Assembly (NCBI GenBank): GCA_014925825.1
Contig: JACGCK010000052.1
Coordinates: 1 to 64,000, forward strand
DNA from: Pholiota molesta
Taxonomy: Eukaryota; Basidiomycota; Agaricomycetes; Agaricales; Strophariaceae
Direction of reading: 5' to 3'
DNA: 64,000 nucleotides
Shown here: positions 1 to 10,533 of the stretch, piece by piece
Numbering within the stretch: the stretch's first letter is position 1
Layout: every line of letters begins with the position of its first letter
The notes under the pieces: model-generated
What the model saw: only the letters and a program-made list of their open reading frames with translations
What the model was told of the DNA's origin: nothing
Database searches by the model: none
Made by a program: the position numbers and the translations under genes

Positions 1-781
1 AACCAACACGTACCTTCTCGAAATAAAAGTCGCGCTCCTTCTCCAAACCTTCCAGATGTGTAGATAGTTCCTTTACCTGCGCCTGCAGCTGCTGCACGGC
101 CTCGTTGGGCTGCGCAGAGCCCGAGCGGAAGCCGCCGACGGGGGTGCGGCCTCCCGCCCGTGCACCGCCGCCGACGGGGGTCGTGCGCGAGCCCGCGGCG
201 AGGGGCGCGATGGTCGCAGGGGGGTCTGCTGCGACGCCTTTCCTACGGCCGACGGCATCGTAGCCCTGCCCGCCGTAGTTCGCGTCCCAGAAGCGCTTCA
301 TCCACTGCAGGAACTCGAGATTGTCCCTATGATGCGCGGTTATGGTTGGATCAGATGATGGGGTGATAGTGGGCATGGACGTACTGCATTTTGCACTTGA
401 CGAGCTTCTCCACTGGGATGGGCTACAAATTCCAATTGAGTTAGCGGGGGTTTTGGTGCATTCCCGAAATGCGGTGCGGATTGGGTAGGGTGGCATACTG
501 ACGCACCTTGTCGATCTTCTTGGCCTTGAAGACGTTCTGCATTACTTTGTAGTTGGCCACGAACTCATACTCGTGCTTTGCGTTCATCTTTACCCTGTTC
601 ATCGGCAGATCGCCTGGACGAAACTGAGTTTGAAGCGAAAGGCAAGAACGCGAGGCTCACCGTAGATGGAGTCAAGAATCTGGCAGTATGCGCCGCCCGA
701 ACCACACTGCTCGACCTTGGTGTAGTTGATCTGGAGGAGCTCGTTGAGCCATGCGAGCAAATCCGTTCTTGAGGCCGTCAT
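1..781 (-). CDS. EB1/Mal3/Bim1-family microtubule plus-end tracking protein, 3' end beyond the window
   Basis: Exons on the minus strand are 781-661, 613-507, 422-385 and 326-14; the next donor lies at 13 and the gene runs off the left edge. The ATG at 781 opens MTASRTDLLAWLNELLQINY, the classic start of the EB calponin-homology domain. It continues with QCGSGGAYCQILDSIYG, DLPMNRVKMNAKHEYEF and QWMKRFWDANYGGQGYDAV. After a Ser/Pro/Gly-rich linker, exon 4 ends in a coiled coil with ERDFYFEK, the start of the EB-homology dimerisation domain (ERDFYFgKL in other EB proteins). EB proteins bind growing microtubule ends and recruit +TIP partners. All four exon joins keep frame. The missing part should hold the remaining EBH domain and acidic tail. 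Identification is by recognised family motifs; the gene name is left blank because fungal names differ (BIM1, mal3). Confidence 0.95.
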
Positions 782-1074
782 CGTGGTAGAGAATGGAGAA
801 GGGAGAAGTCAAAAAAGTGAGCTCAGGGATGCGGACAAGGGCACGCGAACCCTAATCTGGGGTTCATCATTCCGGATAATTACCTCCAATTGTTGTTCAA
901 TTGTACTAAATTGCTTCTTGCATTCTACTACATCCAACGATTCTACTACATCCAACGACGTGCATGTAGCGCACCCACTTTCACTCCATTGGAAGCTTCA
1001 AAGAGAGCTACTACTTCACGGTATGTGTCGGGCTGTGATCGTACTGTTGTACATGCAACCAACAATCGTTTCAG
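782..1074. other. upstream region of the EB1 gene, no gene seen
   Basis: This segment holds the minus-strand leader of the EB1 gene. A short near-tandem repeat, two copies of about 12 bp reading tctactacatcc, lies around 923-950. I see no convincing reading frame. Confidence 0.5.
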
Positions 1075-1406
1075 TGTCATTAACCTTCAGGTGTCCATCG
1101 CCGCATTTACATCAGGTATTCTATTCGTATCTTAGGCCGATTATGTAGATTACTCACACTTTTGAACTATTTTTCGCCATAGCAAAACAACTAGTTCTAT
1201 TTCTCAAACGCGTCGATTCAGAGGACCTGCGAACATCATCTAACTTGCATTCAACTATGTGAACTCATAGATCCTAGAAGCTCTGGACGTGTTAAACTAA
1301 TAACTTGTCCACATAGAACATATCTAAATTGCATACCTCAAATCAATCAGTCACAATCGATCGTGGAGAACGCTGTGCAGTCGTAATTCCTTAGGCCGTT
1401 GCATGC
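1075..1406. repeat. diverged tandem duplication, copy 1
   Basis: This roughly 330-bp non-coding segment aligns to the next 330 bp with scattered substitutions and small indels. Shared blocks include tgtcattaacctt at the start, a block around atcctagaagctctggac and a block around catacctcaaatcaatcag near the end. No frame is open through it. The divergence, roughly 10-15 percent by eye, indicates an old duplication. Confidence 0.85.
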
Positions 1407-1408
1407 GC

Positions 1409-1741
1409 TGTCATTAACCTTCCAGGTGTCCGCCTCCATATCTACATCAGGTATGCTGTTCGTATTTTAGGCCGATTATTGAGATCACTCACACCTTTGA
1501 CCTTCTTTTCCGACACAGCGAAACTACTGGCTCTATTTTTTAGAACGCGTCGAGGACCTGCGAACATTATCCAGCTTGCATTTAACTATGTGAACTTATA
1601 GATCCTAGAAGCTCTGGACGTCTTAAACTAATAATTTGTCCACATAGAAGATATCTCAAATACATACCTCAAATCAATCAATCAGTCACAATCGATTGTA
1701 AAGAACTTCGACGAATTCCTAACGCCCTTCGGCCATTGCAC
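1409..1741. repeat. diverged tandem duplication, copy 2
   Basis: Second copy of the 334-bp-period duplication that starts at 1075, in the same orientation. The tail shared by both copies (cgtaattcctt/gaattcctaac and ggccgttgca/ggccattgca) shows that the repeat unit includes the spacer. It is non-coding. The rest of the stretch up to the gene at 2034 shows nothing recognisable. Confidence 0.85.
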
Positions 1742-2033
1742 CGAACCAAATAGGTAGAAAATAGATTTCACAGTAACGGGTTGAACATCACCAGCCTACA
1801 ATCTAGTTGCCATCGCCTTGACTTTCGACAACGGCTGAAAGGGCGCATACAGATAGTGCACCGCACTAATTAACATCGCATTCCAATAATTGGATTCTTT
1901 GGTTCTGTCTTTGCGCGCCTTTAACAAGCCCAAGCATGTATGTGACAGTGCCCCACAATAGAAACAATGGCCGCTAACCCGCCGTCCACAGCCACACTAC
2001 CCACAGCAACATGTGTATGACGTTTCCCCACAT

Positions 2034-3290
2034 ATGCCTCTCCTCATTCCTAACACCTCATCAGATATGCTCCCCCTCTCCCCGCAAATCTGCCGCAGCA
2101 TAGCGCTCACCTTGAGCACAGGTGACTCCCATCGGCGCGACCTCGCCGCCCTCTGCCTCACCTGCAAAGCCCTCCAGCGCGAAGCCACTCCGCACCTCTA
2201 CGCGCGCCTCGCCTTCGCAGATCCAGCGCCATGTCTCGCTGCATGCAGAACCCTCACATCCACACCGCCTGACCAGTTGGGAACGCACGTACGCACGTTC
2301 GCGTTCAACCCAGATCCACTCCTCGCACACACGAGCGCGGTCCCGCGCGCGTTCTGGGAGGCGCTGCAGGCCGCGTTCGCCGTGATGCCCAACCTCGAGA
2401 TGCTCGTCCTCAGCGACTTCGCCTTCGCGCACAGCTGGGTGCTCGACCCCGGCGCGGGCGCGGACCCCGCCTTCCAGCTCAAAGACGCGCGCCTGCGCCT
2501 CCCGTGCGACGCGCATCTGCTCCGGTTCCTGCACACGCAGACGTCGCTGCGCGCCCTGCAGCTGTACGGCGGGCTGGAAGACCCCGCGCCCGTGGCCGAC
2601 GCTGCATCCGCCGAGCCAGAGGCGTCTGCGCTGCCCCCGCTGCCTGCCCTGCAGGTCTTCGATGGGCCGCTCCTCCTGGGCGCGCGTCTCCTGAGCGGGT
2701 GCAGCGCGGGGCAGCTGCGCCATGTCCAGCTCGTGGTCGATTGTGAACGCACCTCGGCGGTTCCGCTGCTTCGGGGCGTGGTGCAGACGCTGCGCGGGAC
2801 GCTCCAGAGCGTGAACGTGCTCGACCTGCACGGCGAAGACACGGGCCTGGAGGTGCTCAGCATGCTGTGCGGGGCCATCGACGGCCTGCGGCACGTAGGC
2901 GTGTTCGCGTATCCGATGGTCGGGGTGAGTAACTCACTGTAACTGCTGCAGATTGAGGCGATGCTAATGATATCCCACTCCTTACAGCGGTACCAGTTCC
3001 ACAAGCACCTGATCCGCCACGGGCCTTCGCTGCGCTCCATTGAGCTCGACCTGACGCGGTGGAACCCGCCGCCCACGCCGCCTGCGTCCCAGCGCATGCT
3101 CGCGGACGAGCTGCGCACGTTCTGCCCCGCTCTTCGGGTGGTCATCTTCTGGGTCGGACGCGCGCGCGTGCGCTGGGAGGTGCATCGCAGTGGCCGCGAC
3201 GGCGAGGGGGGCGGGGCGGAGTGGGAGCAGTGGGTCAGTCGGGTGGAGGGGGAGGTGGGGGAAGGGGAGGCATGGAACTCGGGGTCTTGA
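2034..3290 (+). CDS. F-box/LRR-like protein (fungal, hypothetical), 397 aa
   Basis: Two exons, 2034-2924 and 2988-3290, are joined by a 63-nt intron (gtgagt...cttacag, branch site gctaatg); the join keeps frame at G-RYQFHKHL. The first in-frame ATG is at 2034; a second at 2067 is possible. The N-terminal part (LSPQICRSIALTLS, DLAALCLTCKALQREATPHL, then LYARL) looks like a basidiomycete F-box: Leu/Pro start, LxxLCLTCK..., Ala/Pro-His-Leu-Tyr. The rest is leucine-rich with repeated L-x-x-L spacing, as in the LRR-like tails of these proteins. F-box proteins select substrates for SCF ubiquitin ligases; that role is inferred from family resemblance only. GC content and codon use are higher than in the flanking DNA. 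Very long open frames on the opposite strand are shadows of this GC-rich exon. Confidence 0.75.
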
Positions 3291-3617
3291 ATTTGTATAT
3301 TTATTGCTGCTGGGACATAGTTACGGTGCAGGGTAAAGCGTAACGACGAGGGTGATGGATTTCGATACCAAATGTAATTGGATATCTCATACATATGTAT
3401 CAAATGACGGATTATTCATGTACGACGTGAGATTGAGTGAAAAATATTTTGGCCCGATCTACAGAAATGTAAAACTACTAAGTACAAACGTCAGCAAAAA
3501 AGCAGTTTTTAGGTTCGCCTAAATATAATCCATACATAATGGATTTCAGCCCGAGTATAAGTATGCGAAAACCATGATAGAGACTTTTAACCATCTTGTA
3601 ATGTAATGTAGTTACAA
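3291..3617. other. AT-rich intergenic stretch
   Basis: 3' flank of the F-box-like gene. I see no gene, RNA or clear repeat here. Confidence 0.5.
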
Positions 3618-4188
3618 CTATTATACCCTTTCTGATGCCTCAGAAATGTTGTGTACCCATACAAGGGTATTAGAATTATTGCATCACCATTACGAGGTTG
3701 ATTACGAGGGTTACAACTCCAATACAAACGTTTCCAATGTACCACAATCTTAGGAGATGGTTTCTATTGAATTTCAATTGGGTTAGAATATTTCCTGGGA
3801 TTACAACTACCATAAATTTCTTCATAAGCTATTTGGAATGACTTTTACGGTAACAGTTTTTTGCTTTCGCTTTCTCATGGATACCTTATACCATGTAATG
3901 CCCATATACACACCGCGGTTCTCATTCTCTTGGATACACTACTTATGTCGCGTTTCTTTTCACGTCATGACGATTTTTATATCTCCTGTTCTGCTCTGAT
4001 GGCAGAGTTCGATTTGCTCCTACGTAAACTAGTTTTCAGCACTCTTATGAGATCCGATTCGACGAAGACGTTCGAGTGAGCAGACACCTCGTGTGTCCTG
4101 CTCTTTCGTCATGCGTAATAGCACCCGCGATCTTCCTAATGACAGAAAGCTCGAGAGCCAGGATATTTTGACGTGCTCGCAGTAGAAT
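3618..4188 (+). repeat. dispersed repeat, forward copy, block order A-B
   Basis: Block A (about 3618-3855, starting ctattatacc and ending ttttacggtaa) is followed by block B (about 3856-4188, starting near ctttcgctttctcatgg and ending cagtagaa). Both blocks occur again at 7305-7884 on the opposite strand at roughly 90 percent identity, but there the order is B-A. Open frames of about 75 codons inside block B are conserved between copies but show no recognisable protein. I treat the element as non-coding. Confidence 0.85.
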
Positions 4189-4660
4189 TCAACAGAGGAC
4201 CAGAGTGTCGTACGTACCACTTCGTATGCTCACAACGACAATATCTATCGACACCCGAAGCGATGTCAATGATGTCCCCAAATCGATTTCTGTCAGGCTT
4301 GTGAGCGCCGTGTGCACATGGCACAACAGGGCACAGACACGAACAAGAGCTACAAGACAAAGAAAACAAATGCATTGCTGGACAGTAGCACAACAAAGAA
4401 AAGAAGAATCAAGTTCAATCAACCGTTCCCATCCATGACCGCGTCCTACCTGCTACAGGGGTTATTAAATAAGATGCTGGACGATAGGGTCAAAACCAAG
4501 GAGAAGCAGTGGGGAAAGCGGAAAAAACATCCAAAAAAAGAAAAGAAAAAAAGAGGGATATAATGCAGAGCCCACAGTACCTGCACCCGTCACCACCCAT
4601 GACCTGAGCTAGGGTAAGATCCAATCCGATCCCTATGCTCCTCTTAGCTCTCTCTCTCTA
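4189..4660. other. intergenic, downstream of the ArfGAP gene
   Basis: It contains a purine-rich tract (about 4494-4558, runs of a and g) and the 3' untranslated region of the minus-strand ArfGAP gene. No gene was recognised. Confidence 0.5.
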
Positions 4661-6440
4661 TTAGCGCTCTGACATAGACGCCAAATAATCCGATAGCTGG
4701 TTGAAAAGATGATCAGTATCGGGGCGTCTCACCAATCGAAAACTGCAAAATACCCACCTTCAACGCGCCCGAACGTATGCTCTCGCCCACGTTCTGCACA
4801 TCCGGGTTCGCGAGCACCCTGGCCAATGCATCCTTCGCCGCGCTCTCCAGCCCCGAGAGGCTGCCGTCACCCAACAAGCCCCCGTCCAGCCCGTCGCCCC
4901 CGGCCGGGTCCTCCTCCTCATTGCGCCCAAAGTACTGGTTCGACGAGATAGACGTCGCGCCCTGGAACGACTGCAGCCGCGTTTGCGCCTCGCGCGTGTT
5001 GTTCGCGTCGTAGTCGTTGCGCTCGAAATACATGTCCGACGAAATGGCCTTCTGGTTCCCGAATTTCTCGCGCGCGGTCGTCGGTGCGTCGTCCGCGACG
5101 GGAGTGCTGTGGGAGGAGGGTCAACAAGGGAAGATACGAGGTAGGCCGAGTGCGCACCTCCGCGTTGACGTCGTGGCCGCCGCCACCGCTGCCGCCGCGC
5201 CCGCGCCAGGGATCGCACCGAACCCAAGCCGGGGAAACGCCGCCGCTTTCTGGGGCTCCGCCTTGGGCGACGCGAATTTATTCCTCGCGCCGTTCACGCC
5301 TCCGCCGGACACCGAGCTCGCCACAGCGCCGGCCACAGGCAGCGCCCGCGCAGCTGCGGCGGCCTCGCGCTCCTTGCGCTCCTTTTCCTCGGCCTCTTCG
5401 CGCTCCCTGTCGTATCCGAGCTGCTTGAGCCGCTCCGCCTCTTCGAGGGCCTTGCGCTCCGCAGCGGCGAAGTCGACGGGCTTCGTTTTCGATGCGCCGA
5501 GCCCGAGTTTGGATTTCTTGGGGGCGGTGCTCGTGCCCGAGGAGGCCACTGAGGTAGCTGAGGAGAGGCGCGAGGTGCCTGCGCCGAGGCGGGCGGGGCG
5601 GGCGCCGCTGGAATGGGATATCGTGCGTGGGACGGGGGCAGCGGGCGTGGTTGTCGGCGTGGTCGTCGGAGATGAAGCGGTGGTGTCGGCGCTGCTGGCG
5701 GCAGAGGGGGCGCGGCCGATGATGGGCGGCGTAGATATGCGTGGCGTGCCCGGATTGGAGGACTTAGGGGTTGAGGGTTTGGACCACGAGGTGAAAAAAT
5801 CGTCTTCGGTCTCTTCCTTCGCTGGTGTGGCAACTGCGGGGTCTACACCTTCGACGACGATGCCATTCGGGAACCTAATTTAGTCCGGTCGTTCGTTCAG
5901 ATCACAAGTATGAAAATTTGCATGCGATTACTCACCGTGCAACATCATCCTTCACTCGCCGGGCGAGCTCCTCCTTGTACAACTCCGCCACTCGTGCAGA
6001 GTATTTCTTCTTCGTGTCGGAATCGCTAAGAAGTGAGGTACCGCCGTGCTTGATGAAGAAATCCTTTGCGGATTGGTTGCCGCCGACCTTCATCGTGCGC
6101 AGCTGGGCAAGCTGCCAACTGTCCAGATTGGTTGATCTGTCACAGATTTAGCTGAATGTCGAGAGCTTGGCTGAGCCGGTGTTAACGCACCGCACAAAGC
6201 TGATATGCACGCCCATGTTTCTGTGCACACTCGAGCACTCGAGGCAGATGTACACCCCGAAAGTGACGCTCGACCAGGTCGGGTTCCGTGCGTTGCAGTC
6301 AAAACATGACTATTCCTCGCAAATTCCTCGCTTTGGTCAGCGCTCAGCGTATCAGATGGAAATCGGCGCACCTTGTTCGCTTTTTGGGCTTTGAGGACTC
6401 TGAAAACCTGCTCGGTTTCGTGTTTTGTGGGTTCTGCCAT
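4661..6440 (-). CDS. GLO3: ADP-ribosylation factor GTPase-activating protein, Glo3/ArfGAP2-3 type, 496 aa
   Basis: Six minus-strand exons: 6440-6372, 6309-6191, 6136-5936, 5874-5158, 5106-4758 and 4696-4661, all GT-AG and in phase (1,491 nt). Residues 24-75 form the ArfGAP zinc finger. C25-x2-C28-x16-C45-x2-C48 is followed by [15 protein letters not shown], whose Arg53 is the expected catalytic arginine, then by [20 protein letters not shown]. The middle is a Ser/Thr/Pro-rich linker followed by a charged helix ([20 protein letters not shown]) typical of Glo3. The C-terminal region carries the duplicated Glo3 motif, [13 protein letters not shown] and [13 protein letters not shown]. Family knowledge: Glo3 proteins stimulate Arf1 GTP hydrolysis on COPI coats for Golgi-to-ER retrieval. 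The last exon ([11 protein letters not shown]) is short and less certain than the rest. The gene lies between the two inverted repeat copies but is intact. Confidence 0.95.
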
Positions 6441-7304
6441 GGCGGTCAAGTGCAAATTGAGTGCAAGATCAAAATCAGCGAAACGGATGTCGTGGCCTAT
6501 ACCTTACGTAACAGCTCATTACTTGCCCGTTACTTAGATACTCGCGATATGTTCGTACCATAGTTGCGCTATAATAAAATCATTCAAAGCCTTCAATAAA
6601 GGCTAGGAATTTCTCAGGAGATTACAAGAAATTTCGGACAGAACACTGTAAAACAACTTCAAAATAAGTACCTGTCAGAGCAAGCTGTTCAAGTTACCGG
6701 TTTACCCATCATATACCCAGACAGTGATATTACAACTTTTTTCTATCACCGAAACATTTATTAACATATGTATTGTATTTAACAATCAGGGAGAGCTTGA
6801 ACAGCGACATGCAAGCGGTTTTATCCGTGTTCACACAAAGGAAAATTTACAATTGGCATCGCAAAATACATCCGCCGTTAGCGAATCCTACACAACCTTG
6901 GCACAACTCGGTAGTACCGGGGTACCTGCTCACTTGAATTTGTGCATACCAGAGGTCTTGATCGCTCTCATTGGATTTTGGGCAAGTTTTTATTTGAGCT
7001 CGATTAATGACACAATTATGTTTTAATTTATATCCCTAACAGTTCTGCCTACTCAGAATTTTTAAGATAACAGCCGCACGAGGATAAAGAGCCAAAGGTG
7101 TAGTGGTATCCCACGCAGGTAGTTGTACGCCCAGGCTCTCGACGTTCCAACTTCTAAGGTTTGCTGGCCGCATTACAATAAATTTTACATATAGTTTCCT
7201 CCAATATAAAATACCTCAAGATATTCTAACTGATACAAATGTATAGACAATCTAAAGAATTCATTACTCCATGCTGGCGCCAAAAGAATCCATTGTCCAA
7301 GGTT
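6441..7304. other. AT-rich intergenic stretch
   Basis: Upstream flank of the ArfGAP gene followed by AT-rich DNA. A tRNA-like string near 7094-7160 was examined and rejected. Otherwise I see nothing. Confidence 0.5.
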
Positions 7305-7884
7305 ATTACCGTAAAAGTCATTCCAAATAGCTTATGAAGAAATTCATGGTGGTTGTAAATTGTAATCCCAGGAAATATTCTAACCCAATTGAAATTCAAT
7401 AGAATTCATCCCCTAAGATTGTGGTGCTTTGGGAACGTTTGTATTGGAGTTGTAACCCTCGTAATCAACATCGTAATGGTAATGCAATGATTCTGATACC
7501 CTTGGATGGGTACATAACATTTCTGAGGCATCAGAGTGGGGTATAATAGTTCTACTGCGAACACGTAAAAATATCCGTGCTCTCGAACTTTCTGTCATTA
7601 GAAAGATCCCGGTGCTGTTACGCATAATGAAAGAGCAGGACACACGAGGTGTCTGCTCACTCGAACGTCTTCATCGAATCGCATCTCATAAGAGTGCTGA
7701 AAACCAGTTTACATAGTAGCAAATCGAACTCTGCCATCAGAGCAGAACAGGAGATATAAAAATCGTCATGACGTGAAAAGAAACGCGACATAAGTAGTGT
7801 ATCCAAGAGAATGAGAACCGCCGTGTGTATATGGGTATTACATGGTATAAGGTATCCATGAGAAAGCGAAAGAAAAAAAACTGT
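7305..7884 (-). repeat. dispersed repeat, inverted copy, block order B-A (permuted)
   Basis: Reading the minus strand from 7884, block B comes first (7884 to about 7550: ctttcgctttctcatgg ... cagtagaa) and runs directly into block A (7549 to about 7305: ctattatacc ... ttttacggtaa). Both blocks match the forward copy at 3618-4188, where A precedes B. The copy therefore differs from its partner by inversion and by a circular permutation. Confidence 0.85.
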
Positions 7885-7924
7885 GTACAAATAATTCTAC
7901 ATCATGGTTCATCCAATATCAAAA

Positions 7925-10061
7925 TCAAACCTGGGTTGTTTCCACCTCTTGAACCGAAGCAGAGGATCTAGTGTTTTCTTCCGTCTTCTTCTCTAAACTC
8001 GACCGAGTAAGTGTAGTCTTCTCCGAATCACTCGCCACTGCCGTCTGTTCGGACGGATTTGGCGATTCTTTTTCTTTCTTCTCTCCGATCTTCTCGTCTC
8101 TACCAGAACGCACACTCTCCCTCCTTGCCTCCCGTTCACGCTCCTCTTCCTCCAGGCGCTGCTTCTCCCGAATGACGCTCCTGCGCGCCTCGAAGCCACC
8201 TTCATACCCAAACCATGTGTAACGCTGGCAATGCGGGCCACGGATGAGGAGAATGCACAGCTGCCAGGCGTACCAGCCCATGGACAGCGCAGCGCCGGCA
8301 CGCCAACCGAAATTAACGAAAACGTGGGTGCCAACAGAGGTCCCCATCACCTGTCCAATGAAGATCTACACATGGAAGGAGCACCGTCGGCTTGGAGTAT
8401 ACTGAGTGAGACCAGGTATATGTGTGCTTACTGCGAGGATGGACACAGCGTTCAAGCGTGCGCGCGCAGAAGTCGAGATGCTTCAGGAACATGAGCAAAT
8501 TGACGTCAGAAAGCAGCAAAAGGCGATCTCGGGTTGAAGATGACGCTCACCTGAAAACAGCAGTAGTGAGTGAAACTTGGAGCATTTGACGGAAGATGTC
8601 GAGCCCGAAAGCAGCGATGATGACTGCGCCGACGTTAATCCCTCCTGCGCCGGTCTGAATGGCCTGGAAGACGAGCAGCATCAGGACACCACAGAGCGAC
8701 GCGTACCAGGGTATGAGACGATCAATGACACGCCCTACGAAGGGTCCCATCGCCACTCCTGCCATGCCCACCAGACCGAAAAGTCCGATAACCAACCTAA
8801 AAATAATGGGTGTACGTCAATAGGAGCTCCGTTCCGCAGGGAAAAAAGATGGATGGCTAACGTGGAGTAGTTATATGGCGGGCCGCCGAGCAAAAAGGTG
8901 AGGGTCACCCAGAAGTTGCTGAAGCATGCGCTGGAGGCCATGTTGATAAGACATGCTTGAATTAAGATTGGCTCAGTCACTGCGAACTTTGCCATCGTCC
9001 AGAGAATATTGAAGTATGTGAGGTCAGCATTTTTTGACGGATAATCGGGGAGCATAAGGTAGCTGCCGACGAGAACCAGGGTCTGTACACCGATCGCAAA
9101 GTAGTACACGACCCGCCATGAGACGAATTCGGCGATGACGCCAGCCAGGACTCGAGCGATGAGGATACCAAAAAGTAGGCCAGAAAGGACGACGGAAATG
9201 GCAGAAGCACGTTTATTTTCAGGTGCAAGATCGGCTGCGAGAGGAATGAGGATTTGGGGCGTAACTGTGAGGACGCCGACGAGGAAAGAAAGAGCTTCGA
9301 AGACCATAAGTTTGCTTGTTACTGCCAATCCAATAGTCAAACACGTTGACATCGCCACAATGCAAAGTATCAGCGATCGTCGGCGTAGAAGATCTCCCAA
9401 AGGAGAGATCAGCACCAGTCCAACGGCGTAACTGTTTGTTGTGAATCAGGGCACAGTTTCGTCATAAGGAAGAAGCAAACTCACCCTGCCTGAACAAGGG
9501 TAGGAATCCTGACAGATAAAGTAATTGAGCCATCAAGGTAATCAGAAGGTAATCAAGGGTAAAGGGTGCTCACCGAGAAACCTCGCTATAAGAAACATTG
9601 AAAGCAATCGAAAGCTGGACTAAAATATTTGTTGGCTTGCAGTTCATGACGCAGACCCGAAGATATTAACATACTCAACAAAGGTTGGCAGTAATACAAG
9701 TTCGCAACGACTGTGGTCAGAATTTAGTTCGCATCTGTTGACTATGATGGCATATGCCTCACTCACTAAACGTGCTCGCAAACCCAAAACCAATGTTTAA
9801 AGCCAACCCAAAGCGCGGCGGTTTTGAAGGATCATATTGCAAATGCCGCGGTATAGGTAGAAAGCCAAAATCCTTCGTGAACCGCAACTCCGTTGCCCCC
9901 GTGCTTGCAGGCTGCTGCAGTTTGTCATTGACCTCCTCCACCTTCATTGTATGACCATTTGGGTCCGTAATTGTAGCGGTAGGCGAGGATCCGCTGGTCA
10001 TGGTAGAGGCGGGCCAAATCTGGGAGGAAAGAGAGGGCCGCAGCAATTTGAAAGGCGACAT
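7925..10061 (-). CDS. MFS transporter, paralogue A of a three-gene set, with a probable 2-nt frameshift in exon 7
   Basis: Eight exons on the minus strand: 10061-9767, 9710-9675, 9619-9574, 9508-9485, 9431-8862, 8796-8551, 8478-8432 and 8365-7925. Internal exon lengths 36, 46, 24, 570 and 246 nt equal those of paralogues B and C, but exon 7 is 47 nt where both paralogues have 49. Two bases are missing in a gcgcgcacg run at about 8456-8466, so the conserved RLNAV segment is out of frame and translation would stop soon after. Protein features are those of a 12-TM major facilitator: DFGFLPIPRHLQY start, NLYYCQPLL, PLGDLLRRR (motif A), RVLAGVIAEFVSWR and FLLGGPPYNYST. The tail after TM12 is long, charged and Glu/Arg-rich. 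A second possible ATG is at 10001. The exon 5 donor is gttagc. Substrate unknown. Either a young pseudogene or a sequencing/assembly slip. Confidence 0.85.
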
Positions 10062-10533
10062 TTTGTTTATAGTTTTGAGAATATGCCGCGGCCGGCACGG
10101 AAAGTCTTCCGGCCCTGGGGAGCCGAGCGGATCACTTGATAAAGGAAACTATTTCCGAAAATAGATGACGACTATATGTGTTGGTGGTCTGCACAAGGTC
10201 TGCAGGCTGTTTCAGAGAAGGTCAGAAACCTGGCGGCAAGCATAAAAGAAGAGATTGGTTTATTATTGATGGAGAGGTTTACCGCTTTCATAGAAGCCCA
10301 TATGCACGGATAGTGGATGAAAACTATCACTTCTTAAGGCCCCGATCATAGTGGACGTCTACAAAGATGGTACGGGGAAAATGATTCTAAGAATATAACG
10401 TTTGAAATTTGAAAGGTAAGACACAGAAAGACTGATGTGATAAACGGTTCTCATAATTTATATACGTCCATAAAACCCAATAAGTGCGTATATCGCGCCC
10501 AAATTCAACCCAAATCAAAAATCTAAACCTACT
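10062..10533. other. spacer between MFS paralogues A and B
   Basis: Upstream flank of paralogue A and 3' flank of paralogue B. I see no gene. Confidence 0.5.

Noticed and set aside
2061..3403. Open frames of 277 and 401 codons on the minus strand opposite the F-box-like gene
   Set aside because: They are shadows of a GC-rich plus-strand exon. They lack family motifs, and the plus-strand model has a clean intron and recognisable F-box features.
7090..7165. tRNA-like string (ggtgtagtggtatc resembling an A box)
   Set aside because: No matching B box (gttccaact instead of gttcgaat) and no 7-bp acceptor stem could be paired.
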